Shown here: piece after piece, positions 1-9,824 of the stretch
Layout: each line of letters begins with the position of its first letter
Numbering within the stretch: the stretch's first letter is position 1
Assembly: GCF_000315625.1 (NCBI RefSeq)
Contig: NW_005434488.1
Coordinates: 57,678 to 92,162, forward strand
Source of the DNA: Guillardia theta CCMP2712
Lineage: Eukaryota > Cryptophyceae > Pyrenomonadales > Geminigeraceae
DNA length: 34,485 nucleotides
Direction: 5' to 3'
The notes under the pieces: generated by a model
Databases searched by the model: none
What the model was told of the DNA's origin: nothing
Seen by the model: the letters and a program-made list of their open reading frames with translations, nothing else
Position numbers and translations under genes: made by a program

Positions 1-21
1 AAACAGAGTAACAGGGTGAAG

Positions 22-153
<132 letters not shown>

Positions 154-604
154 CAGAGGCAGAGGCAGAGGCAGAGACAGAGACAGAGGCAGAGAGACAG
201 GGACAGGACTGGTCTTGGGACAGATGAAACGGCAGTCGAAAGGGAGGAGATTTTTATAACAAGATGGTTTCTTTGAAACACGAGCAGAAACCAGGCTGTG
301 TTATCAGATACGCTGAACCTCGAATGTGCGCAACATGTAGGAGGAAGCGAACAACCGACAGACCAGAGGAGGGAATGAGGGACGAAGTTGAGATCAGTGC
401 AGACGGAGCGGCCGGTTTTAGGTGAGCGAAAGATGGAGACACTGTCTGATCTTGAAGAGAAGGACAGGCTGAAAGCAGGACAGGGTTGGTGTTGATAAAA
501 GAGAATACGAGGGAATCATGCGAATGCAGAGGCCCTCCAATGATAATTGAGTTCGGTACTTTCAATCAGAATCTGTGTAAATAAACTTGCGAGAGTCACC
601 CTGA

Positions 605-1655
605 GATCAAGTACAGATCACTGTCTCAGTGCTCCCGGGCCGGAATGCTGTCACAGTTTCGGAAGTTCCGAATTCTCTTGGCATTGTAGGTCTCAGTGTC
701 CGAGGCGCAGGCGCCGCGCAGGTCACCGGGTCTCTTTCTTCACTTGTAATGATATCATACCGTCGCGGCTCGGTCACCAGTGAAGCAGCCTGCCCCAGGG
801 CACACTGTCATCATTGAAGCTGCTTTTTAACTTTGAGTAAACTTTGTGAAGCCTCCACCCGGTAGACCGTCCCCGACGGTGACGGCGGCCGGGCGCCGTG
901 AGTCAGGCGGCGGCCGGGGGGCAACCGTTGGCAATCACCGTTCACCGGCCGCGCGCCGCCCCCGCGCCGGGGGCCCGGTGCGGCTGCCAGCGGCAGTGAC
1001 TCGCCAGGGCCAGCCCGGCCTAACTTAACTTCAAGGCTTTGCCAAGTTGAGCCTTCAAACTTGAACGGATCAACCCGGTGACCTCAGTAGCGGCCGCCGC
1101 GCGAGCGGCGGCTTGCCGGGCCGCGGCGGCGGCTCGCCGTCAGACTCCGCCGGGTATCAGACCGTACCGTGAGGTTAAGTTTGCCAGTCGCCACTGTGAC
1201 GAGTTTCAAGCACGGTCGGCCGCACTGGGCCAACTTGCAGTGCCGGCGAGGGCAGGGGTCAAGCCTCTTCGAGTCGACCCTGGCACCACTGAGTCCGACG
1301 ATCTGCGATCCGATCGGACAATCATCAAGCCGCCGCTCTTGCTGAGGCAGGCTTCCGAAGTTCGACTCTCCGAGGGCCTAATTGTCCTCGTACCGTACCG
1401 TAGAACTGATTTTTAACTTAACTTTGAGTCAAAAAGGACGGACTGGACGGCGCGCCGCCAAGACTTCCGACAAGCAAGAACAGAACGGTTAACTGGGTTT
1501 CAAGCCTTTCAAGTTCTCGGTTGAAAGAACACCCGGCGTCCGAGCCCGGCCCGGCTGTCGCGGAGCCTCCGATCGCGGTCCTCCGGCACTCACTGACGGC
1601 TCCGACTCTGTGTGACTTTCGAGTCCCCGTCGGACCGTACTACGGTCCTATCCGC
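605..1655. repeat. GC-rich island A, unclassified dispersed repeat-like DNA
   Basis: About 1 kb is strongly enriched in CCGG, GGCCCGG, ACCGT/ACGGT, CAGTGAC and CGGCGGC words, unlike the surrounding gene DNA. The word AACTTTGAGT occurs inside it at about 830 and 1422. Similar islands lie near 6930, 9225, 22845 and 32690. No reading frame has protein-like composition, and no rRNA or tRNA fold was recognised. Confidence 0.6.
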
Positions 1656-1659
1656 ATTG

Positions 1660-3538
1660 CCGATTAGAAGATACAAGCTCGCCTCAATGTGAATCATGAT
1701 GTTTCATGGGGGCAGTGATTTACATCTAGTACAAGTTAAACAAATGGCTGCGATGAAATACCTCCTGCCCAGCCCCTTCGGATGCAGCCGACTCCAGTCA
1801 CAACCGGCACTACCCCCTACCACCCAAATTCAACGCCTAATCACCACCCCTTCCACTCGCCGTCTCCGCGTTGGTGCGCAGGGATTTTACTGCACGGATC
1901 TCCGAAGTCTCCTGCAATGGGTTTGATTTGGAACGCGTGATCACGTCTTTAGAATGAACCAGGCTGGTCGTTTTTTTAAAAAACATTTACTCGGACAACC
2001 CCAGGGACCCTCCACAAGACAGGTCGTGCAGGGGGTGCAAAGTGGCTTGGCCCGTGATTCGACATGTCAGCTCAGTTTGACCGGGGGTTCAATATTTGAC
2101 CATGCAGCATGCCCCGGGAGAAGTCTATCTCGTGATCAAATTTCTCTCAATTGTAAATTGTTTTACGGAGAACAGAAAACCACTTGTTGTCAGCAGCCTC
2201 CAGTCACGGCGGTTGTCGTGTCTTCAAGAGTTCCTTCGAAACTGCGAAAAGATAGGATTTCGAGAATGACTCACACAAGAAGATCGGAGGGTCACGAGGT
2301 ACTAGGAACAAACTTGACTGAATTGTTTATAATGTACCAAGTGATACGTTGTGCTGTGACAACTGACGAATGAACCATTGCATCTCTGACATCACATCCC
2401 CCTTCCGAAAAGTCTCGTTTTTAGAGTGCTCAGACTGTCAGTGGGGCAACAATCCGAAACGGTATGTTATCTCCCCGTCCCCCTAATATCCGTGACCCTC
2501 GTGACCGCTAAGCAAACTTTTAACAACTACATTTACGTTCTTTCTAGAATCATTTTAATGTTTAACAACTGTTTTTATTCCTCAAAAACACATTTAGGTA
2601 TACAATTACTTTTCTTGAGTCCTTTCGCCATTCAACATTTCCGACGGCTATACCTGGCCCCACCAGTACGTACCCCACCCCTCCTCCTCCGCCCCACCAT
2701 CTTTAAGTACCCCTACCCACTAGTATCGTACTCTTTTGTTCCCACAAAACTCAATTCCTGATTCATTATAGGGCTCCGATGTCTCGGGATTCTTTGTGCC
2801 AGTAGATCGATTATTTTCCAAATGCAGTAGAATATATTTTCAGCTGCCTCTTACCCTCAAGCTCCCAGGCTTTCTAACCACAAGGCGGATCAATCAGGCG
2901 TCCTACATGTGCCTGCTATTGGTACCCCACCCACCGTAGAACCTTTTTATTTACCACCCCCTCATGGGGGTAGTGAACCCTACCCACAAGCTTTGGATTG
3001 ACCACGAGGGGATATCAGTTGAGAAGAGTCGGGGGAAACCACAGATGCGAGGAGAATGGAGAAACGAGAGGGGAACGAAGGGCGGGGAGGAGGAGGAAGT
3101 ATGGGAGAGGTCGAGGAAGGGGAGGGATATGGTGAGCAGGAGGATATGAGACCACGATACCGACAGAGATTGTGCATGATGCTCGTGGAGAGAAGGGGTA
3201 TGACACAGAGTAGATGAGGCGCAATGAAACAAGACTTGGAAGATCCTGCCGCAATGTGTAAGAAGATGATGGTGGGATTAGTGAATTCATGCAATAGGAG
3301 AACCACAGCCATGAAATCGATCGATCTGATGCATCACAGGAGTAGGTAGACCAGCAGACCACGAGTACCGTTTTGTTTCGATACAATTTTCGTACTTTCG
3401 TAGATACGAAGCTATCTTTGAATGCCTCTCCTACTCTCCTTTCATGGTTTGACATGTGAATGTGCAGGACACTTGATACTCGAGATCTAAACACCAGAGC
3501 TTCCCTTCCCCTTCACACAAACTTCCAAGACATCTGGA
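1660..3538. other. Intergenic DNA without a supported gene
   Basis: ORFs here (for example 1954-2373 and 3015-3494) have no recognisable domain, no splice-consistent extension and no coding-like composition. Positions 2640-2960 are rich in GTACCC/TACCCACC words, also seen in other intergenic stretches of this window. Positions 3040-3140 are purine-rich. Confidence 0.5.
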
Positions 3539-4219
3539 ATGGCTGGTGAGTGCGATGAAGGATTTTCAAGTGCGTGGCGGGTGGGTCTAACGAGAGCATC
3601 ACAGATCACTTGAACATCGACAAGTCAACGATAGAGAGACTCTACCATCTCCGACAAGAAGATGCGGCTCGTTCGCTGGTAACTAGAATGTACATGGCCA
3701 TGGAGTGTCGTAACTCTTTGACTACCAGGGACTCTCGGTAGCGAACTTCAAGACAGTCTGTCGGAAACTTGGCATTGCCCGATGGCCCTCCTCGCGTGCC
3801 AAGAATTCTCCACCTGCTTCCTCTACAGCTCCTGCTCCCGCTCCCGCTCCTGCTCCACCGGTGGCTCAGCATGCTTCAGCTTCCATGGCCGCCATGCACT
3901 TTATGCAGGCGCAGGCGCCCTCGAACGCGGATACCGGCATGCAGCAGGAGACGCGATCGCACCCGACGTTTGTGGAGGCCCTGTGCTCGCCGAGCTCATC
4001 AATACCTCAAGCGATGCCTGAAGACTACATGATGCAGATGGAAATGCCTCCAAGAGCTGGGACATGGAGCCGGTGGAGCCTGAGCAGAACATGGCTCCTC
4101 TTGATATGGCGTGGGTACAGTGGTACTTACAGATAGACGAGTTCGGGCCTGTGACAGCAGAGAGGAATGACTTCCAGAAGTACTTTATCAACTTGCAACC
4201 AATGCAGACTGTAGAGTAG
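3539..4219 (+). CDS. Small RWP-RK domain protein (putative transcription factor), 4 exons, 176 aa
   Basis: Exons 3539-3545, 3605-3678, 3729-3982 and 4024-4219 join in phase (531 nt including TAG). Introns are 59, 50 and 41 nt; the first has a GTGAGT donor. The N-terminus carries an RWP-RK domain at about residues 5-50: a helix with DAARSLGLS, then FKTVCRKLGIARWPSSRAK, matching the family core CRKLGIxRWP. The canonical final RK is replaced by SSRAK. Known members (plant NIN/NLP, RKD, algal MID) are nuclear DNA-binding proteins tied to nitrogen response or gamete fate; no such role is shown here. After the domain come an Ala-Pro repeat, a Met/Gln-rich stretch and an acidic C-terminus ending LQPMQTVE. 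There is no GAF or PB1 domain, so it is nearer the short RKD type. The third intron is the least certain junction. The 3' end converges on the next gene with an 85-bp gap. Confidence 0.8.
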
Positions 4220-4304
4220 ATCTTGTTTCCTTGTCTTGTATTTAATTGTCCTCATGAAGTTTATCATGCTCTGGCGACCGCGTTGCAGTTTGGTGCTGTT
4301 TCGA

Positions 4305-6660
4305 TCAGATCTTGAACTCTGGTCTCTTTCTTATCATCTGCACAACAATCAGAACTTCTTTCCTCCTTTTCTTCCTTCTCCTCTCACAACTTCCTACCTC
4401 CTCATAGGTCGCCATGCGCGTTCCCTCTATGGCGGCATACATGAAGCAGAGCTTGGGTTCCCCGTTGACCAGCGCAGAAACACCAGAGGAGGAGGGAGGA
4501 AAGACGGCAGCACCTGCAACAACGTCAGACTGCTAGGAGGAGGGGAGAAATGTTTTCCTCCAGTCGTTCCGACGATCTTGTATCCGCAGACGGCCTTGGG
4601 GTAGGTGGCAATACAGGTGGGGTCGACAGTGTTGACTCCCTCCCTCATGACCTCGCATGCTGAGCACTGTATGCGGTTGAAACGAGGAAGAGGAAGAGGA
4701 GAGGAAGAGGGAAGAGAGAGAAGGAGGGAGAGGATGAAGATCGATAAGATGATGATGAAGATGGTGTGAGGAGGAAAGGAGGAGCAGGAAGAGGGAAAGG
4801 GAGAGGGGGAGGGAGATGGGAAGTGAGAGGGGAGGGAAAGGGGAGGGAGAGGGGGGAGGGAGAGGGGGGAGGAGGGGAGGAGGAGGAGGAGGAGGAGGAG
4901 GAGGAGGTGGTGGTGGTGGTGGTGGTGGAGGAGGAGGAGGAGGAGAAACAGAGGGGCGGCATGAAGGACAAGAAGAAAGTGACCTGAGGCATGCAGGTGC
5001 AGGTGTTGATGTCGAGGTAGAAAAGGAGAGTCTCGTTAACGCTCCTCCAGGCGCCCTGCAGCCAGCCGAGCCCTCCTGCAGACGTAGCTGGCTCCTGAGC
5101 AGGAGGTGAGAGGAGGAGAATCGATGCTTAGCAGGACGCAGGAGATGAGAGCGAAGAATTGTACGCGAGCAGGACCAGTTGTAAGAAGCTCCGCAGAGCA
5201 TGGAAGACATAAGGGGAGACAGGAAGATTTGAATCAAGGAGGCTGTGGATGAGCAGAATATGAATAGGAGGACGTATCGGAGGCGGGAGAAATGAGGGGG
5301 TGGGAAGAAGGATATGTAGGAGGAGGAGGAGGAGAGCGAATCAAATGAATTCCTTCACCGCGTAGTCGTACTGTCGGCAGAGAGATCCCCATACGTAGGG
5401 CTCGCTGGTTGGCACGTGGAGGTTGTCGAAGAGCCTGGAGTTGACCGGAGTCTTGCGGGAGGTTGAGACGCAGGGGCGATCAGGGGAGCAGTTGGGCTTG
5501 ATGTCTCGGACTGCGAGCAGACAGCGTATCATGTCAAGATTGTCTGCTCTTGCACAACTTCGACATCTCCCTCCCTCTTCATCGCCCTGACTGCTTACCG
5601 TGTTGCCCCTTCTCCACGCAGAGTTGTCCTGCTCCGCACTCCACCTTGAGGTTGTAATCAGGGATGCCAACCTTGGGATCGTATCCTGGCACTGAGTTGC
5701 CGGCATCGGCTGGTGTGCGGGGCTTGAACGTGCAGTCGCTCTGAAAGCAGCAAACAGCAAGACACCACAGTCAGTACCCGATGTGTCTTCACGCAAGCTA
5801 GCAACAGAGACGTGTAACAAGTTAGCAAGTTTCTACCACGAGGTTTTCAGCTGTTGATTGTTTCAGAACAGACTCCACTGTCTGCAAGCTGCAGTCCAGC
5901 CCCTTCGCACACCATCTGATGGCAAGAGTCAGAGAGCGCAATTCAAAGTTCTGACAGCAACAACCCTATCGCAGTAGACCCTTTCGCTTGCCTTATATCA
6001 ACCTGTAGAAAACATCGTCGGCCTCAACCTTATCTCCACTTCTTCATCTCGATCATCATCTCACAAAATCTCGATGACCCTCCCATCCTCTACCACCACA
6101 TGCTGTTTGTTCATTTTCTTTCCTACCCACTAACTTGAACTATCCCATCGCCTTCCTCCCGACCTCCCTTCACGTCCCGATCTCCCAGCAGCTAGCATGC
6201 CGGTCACCACACCTGGTATGTGAATTGGAAGGGGAAGGGACCCTGGCAAGCGTTGTCTCGCCCTACGTCCCCTCGCATCTCTGAGTAACTGACTACAAGC
6301 TGCCCGCACCATCACATGTCAGAACGTCTGATAGAGCAAGGCCGCATGAAGCGAAGGAGCAGGAGCAGGAGCAGGATTGCAGGGGGTGATGCGGGGTGGG
6401 AGGGAACAACATCAACAGCAACATCAACAGCAACAGCGGACCTCGTAGGTCGCAGAGACGAAAGGAACTCCTCCATACTCAGAAGCAGTTGTTGTCGTCG
6501 TCGCTGACTGCATCCATCAGACCTGTCAGCTACTAGCGACTCGAAGAGCATCGAGTTGCTGACAACTTTGATGAACGGGGTGTCTTACCTGCGATCCTGC
6601 ATATTGTACCAACAGAGTTGCGATCAATACCACCAGGGCGCTTGCTGCCGCCCTTGACAT
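4305..6660 (-). CDS. Secreted cysteine-rich protein, 11 exons, about 315 aa
   Basis: Exons in gene order: 6660-6589, 6507-6442, 6292-6267, 6212-6174, 5915-5837, 5740-5599, 5510-5359, 5094-4984, 4666-4574, 4532-4398, 4337-4305. All phases agree (948 nt with TGA). The first exon encodes a clear signal peptide: MSRAAASALVVLIATLLVQY, then AGSQ. The mature chain has 18 cysteines, for example in RCEGTCGDRHASCWEIGTWC, in INTCTCMPQCSAC and in DPTCIATYPKAVCGYK. There is no membrane segment after the signal peptide, so secretion is likely. I recognise no named family; X8/CBM43 was considered for the WCAKGLDC part but is not convincing. It lies 3.2 kb downstream of the sushi gene on the same strand, and both are disulfide-rich extracellular products. 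Introns are pyrimidine-rich; the 317-nt one (4983-4667) is almost wholly CCT/CTC repeats. The 41-nt intron (4573-4533) and the 26-nt exon are the weakest points. Confidence 0.72.
4683..4947. repeat. Polypurine (GGA/GAG/GGT)n tract inside an intron
   Basis: The + strand is almost pure A/G with GGA and GGT trinucleotide runs. It is the antisense of the 317-nt intron of the cysteine-rich gene, so in the transcript it is a long polypyrimidine tract before the AG at 4667. The Pro-rich and Ser-rich ORFs here are artefacts. Confidence 0.9.
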
Positions 6661-6899
6661 TGAAGCGTCGCTCACTGGTTAGAGCCCAGTGATGGAGGCG
6701 GTGGCGACCGTGAGCTGCTCCCACCCGGCGGCTTCCGAGACTCCTTGCTCCTTGTCTCTCAGTGACTTCCGTATCTACTAGCTCCTCTCTCCTCTCTCCT
6801 CTCCTCTTCCCTCTTCCTCCTCCTCCTACTACAAGTTCCTTCGCAGCCTGCAAAAACTGATTGATGATTTTGCCGCCTGACAAAATTTGACCTAATTGT

Positions 6900-7110
6900 A
6901 ACCGTTTTATAACGAATCAGATCCTGAGTCGGCCATTGGGCCCGGGCCCGGGCAAGCCCGGCGGCACAGAGGCTCTCAGTTTAAGTACCAGAGATTTAAC
7001 TCAACTCTTTGAGTGAAACCAAGGCCCTGCCTGTCCGGGAGACTCTGGTCACATGTCAACCTGTACGGTCACGTTACGGTCATGCCATCAGTCACGGAAC
7101 GTATCTGCAA
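6900..7110. repeat. GC-rich island B
   Basis: A short segment with GGCCCGGGCCCGGGC and ACGGTCACGTTACGGTCA words, like the other islands. A CTTTGAGTGAAAC word at about 7009 resembles the word associated with the other islands. The rest of 7110-8000 is intergenic with no supportable exon; 7620-7670 and 7825-7840 contain CTACCACCCCTACCC/GGGGGTAGTG words. Confidence 0.45.
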
Positions 7111-8122
7111 GTGGTATCCGGAGATCGCATCCCCGGGTCCCTCGGAGTAGCCGTGCGGGTCATGCGCCGTTGAAATATGTTTTCCTGGGCGGTTATCAGC
7201 GGTTAGAAGGCGGTTATTGGCCGTTGCCTGCATTACAAACGCGCCCCTGTGGCAGGCTGTAAAGGATTGTAGTAAAGGGAACACGCGAGAAGGCGCTGGA
7301 ACAATCGGTGTGTTAGGCAGTAGGCCAGGGTAAGGCGATCTCTCAATTGATCTGATAGTACCAGATGCTAGAGGTCGTACCCCTGAGTGGCACTGAGCTC
7401 CTACTGAGGGAGTCGCACGCTGACGGGGTCCCAAGAAGGCAAAATAAGCGCTGACCGTAGCGGTACGGACTGGCAGTCGAAACGTTTCTGAAATAAAACG
7501 CTTCGAATAATGTAGGAGTATCTTGCATTCACACCCACCCTTCTCCATCAGCCATGTTTGAAGGGGACAGTACCGGTCATACGCCAGAATTGTACTGTTT
7601 CTGCACTGTTCCTAGAATATGGGGGGTCAGCTTCATGTTCCTACCACCCCTACCCTCAAAATATCTCTTGAATAGTACAAGGTTATCAGAGCACTTATAG
7701 CACAGTGATTTATCGATTAAGATCATATGTAATGTAGCGATACTCTATCTATCATGGACACAATTTGTCCTTTGAACCCACCCTACCCTACAACAAAGAA
7801 CACACTGCTCTTGAACCTCTGTCAAGTGGGGGTAGTGTAAAAAGAACATATAAACAAGAGATACACGGCGGCTCGTTGTACTTTCAAGGCAGATTTGTTT
7901 TTCCCTCCTCCGAGCAAGCATTGCATTCTTCATTGCTATCTCGTTCTTCATTGTTGTCTTTCCCACAACACCGTTCTAGCTTCACTTGCTCCTCGTCTGT
8001 GTCTTCCCTCCTTCTGATCTCCCTGCAACGTTTGAGCTTTTTGGGCCCAGTGCTTAGTCAACTCTCTCGCACCCTCCTCGAACTGCTGTTTGCTCTCCAC
8101 TCAAACCCCTTCCTATCCCATC

Positions 8123-8596
8123 ATGCGCTCTCTCAACGTACCAGCTTGCGATTCCGACGAGGAGGAAGTGGTCCCCCAAGTGGTGCTCCCTTCCATTCAT
8201 GAGGACGAGCGCTCCAAGGACTGCCCCTCGCCCATGGAACCGCCGAAGCGCTTTTCTCGCAACAGGCTGGGAAGTTTTGACTTATCTGCGGCCAGCGATC
8301 TCGCAGACAGCGAGCCTACTTCGTTCGCGGACCGCAAGCTTGCGATGAGAAGGGGGATGGCGAAGTGGAGCTCAGACAGCAAGGTTATCAGCATGCGAAG
8401 GTTCGCAACCGAGGACTTGCATGAGGAACCTGTAGACAGGGAGGCCATGCTGCAGGCTAGACGGTCTCATAATCAGCAAGTCGGGATCGACATTGCGCGA
8501 TCCGGAGAGGGCCGTCCACTCCCCGACATGCTGTTACTCACCTGCGGCAAGAATGAGTTTCGAACGACCAAGCTGGCGGAAGAAGCAAGCAAGTAG
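8123..8596 (+). CDS. Single-exon protein of unknown function, 157 aa, paralog of 21809-22327
   Basis: The ORF starts MRSLNVPACDSDEEEV. I chose the ATG at 8123 because it follows a pyrimidine-rich leader (about 7980-8120); the longer in-frame start at 8090 lies inside that leader. There is no signal peptide or membrane segment. It is acidic at the N-terminus, then basic and Ser-rich: SRNRLGSFDL at about 45-54, RKLAMRRGMAKWSSDSK at about 71-87, and HNQQVGIDIARSGEGRPLPD at 116-135 followed by MLLL. These last two blocks recur in order in the protein at 21809. I recognise no named domain. SFDL and RRF contexts could be phosphorylation sites, but that is speculation. An A/T-rich 3' region with TTTTATTGTTTATT follows the stop. 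Confidence 0.7.
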   Translation: MRSLNVPACDSDEEEVVPQVVLPSIHEDERSKDCPSPMEPPKRFSRNRLGSFDLSAASDLADSEPTSFADRKLAMRRGMAKWSSDSKVISMRRFATEDLHEEPVDREAMLQARRSHNQQVGIDIARSGEGRPLPDMLLLTCGKNEFRTTKLAEEASK

Positions 8597-8923
8597 ATGC
8601 TGGTGGTTGAAGAAAGTTGCTTCCAGCTCTTGTATCAATGATTTTCCTCAGTTTTCCTGAATTTCTTTTTGTTTTATTGTTTATTCTGTTTTAAAAGCCC
8701 AGCGAAACTTTCCGATCAAACTTCTCCCTTCTCCACATGTTGGCTGGACCATTGGGCCTGTCAATCCTCATGTGGCCTTGAAAGAACCATTCCATCCACT
8801 TCCATGGCAGCTTCTCGACTCTTACTTGTACTGTATATGTAGCAACCTGTCAGCCGCGTGGTTGAGCTGAGATGGATCCTCCTGTTAACTCTGATCTTAG
8901 CCATGATCCCTTGAGATAGATTA
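8597..8923. other. 3' flank of the 157-aa gene, no gene seen
   Basis: T-rich sequence (8640-8700) compatible with a 3' UTR and poly(A) region, then unique sequence without a protein-like ORF. Confidence 0.4.
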
Positions 8924-9058
8924 GTGAAGGACATCCGGGAGCTCGGCTACACCGGCATCAAGTTGCTGCTGCCGTGCCCGGGCCTCGGACTCTTGGAGGG
9001 TGAGAGGAAGCTGCTCGAGAAGTCACTCGGGGACCCATCGGCCCCCGAGGTCCAGTGA
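8924..9058 (+). pseudogene. Orphan coding-like exon or gene fragment
   Basis: An open frame ending at TGA 9056-9058 reads as ordinary protein: KDIRELGYTGIKLLLPCPGL, then a charged helix-like part (EGERKLLEKSLGD) and APEVQ at the stop. An AG acceptor-like site (GATTAG) precedes it at 8920-8923. There is no Met start, and I could not find a phase-compatible upstream exon. It may be the last exon of an unresolved gene or a relic. No family recognised. Confidence 0.4.
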
Positions 9059-9224
9059 GTTTGTCATGTGATGGTAGAACTTGATCGGATGTCACTCCTT
9101 TAGTTCATTCAAACAACCAGAACTGACTCAACAAGTTTGATCGAGCGAGACCGTGGCAACTCAGCCTGCCATTCACTGACTCAAAGTTCGGATGCTGGTT
9201 GACTGATCACCACACCATCATCGA

Positions 9225-9770
9225 ACCGTTGGAAGGACCCGGTGACCGTACCCGGAATCATCCCGAGTCGGGCCCGCGGCTGCCGGCGGGCCGCCGCCGC
9301 CTACCGTACTACCATCCGCTCAGTCACTGCCAGTGGCAACTGTTCCCTCAACTCGACACCAACCACATTCGTGGCAGTTGGGCCGCGACCTGGCAAAGTC
9401 CGGCGCCGTGTCAGTGTCACCCCCTCAGGACGGCCGGAGTACGGTCCGTCACGTCTTGGCAGAGTCACCGGGCGGCGGCCCGGGCGCCGCGCCGGGCCCG
9501 GACGGTCAGCGGGGGGCTCACTGGCACGGTGGCTGCGCACGCCCGGCCGCAGGGCCTGTCAGACGGCGGCCACCCACACTGCCCCACTGCCACGGTCTTG
9601 CCCCACACTGCCCAGGCCAGCCGGTTCAAGAGTCGGGCCCTCTCATTACTCTTTCCAATCCGGCGCCCGGGCTCCGAGTGGGCCCTCGCCCCCCCCGGCC
9701 GCCCCCCCGCGCCCCCCCCCGGCCCAGGCCTCAGGCTGCGGACGCCGGGCAGCATCCGCCAGGCCCAGTC
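9225..9770. repeat. GC-rich island C
   Basis: Dense in CCGG, GGCCCGG, ACCGTAC and CAGTGAC words like islands A, D and E. An inverted copy of the associated word (ACTCAAAGTT) sits at about 9179-9188, just before it. It stops about 55 bp before the stop codon of the sushi gene at 9825. The long overlapping ORFs on both strands (up to 229 aa) are products of high G+C, not genes. Confidence 0.55.
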
Positions 9771-9824
9771 AGTGAGATTCCGATCACTGACTGGGAGTCT
9801 TGTACCTGAAGTTCTCTCCGATCC

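Noticed and set aside
1954-2373. 139-aa ORF as a gene
   Set aside because: No domain, no splice signals and no homologous look; kept only as intergenic.
4533-5237. 234-aa minus-strand ORF with poly-Pro and poly-Ser
   Set aside because: Most of it translates the CCT repeat in an intron of the cysteine-rich gene; its start is a non-ATG codon and the real exons read in another frame.
5100-5237. An extra exon encoding CGASYNWSCSR before the GLGWLQGAW exon of the cysteine-rich gene
   Set aside because: It reads well but its entry phase does not fit the preceding exon (5510-5359). Joining that exon directly to 5094 is phase-correct and simpler.
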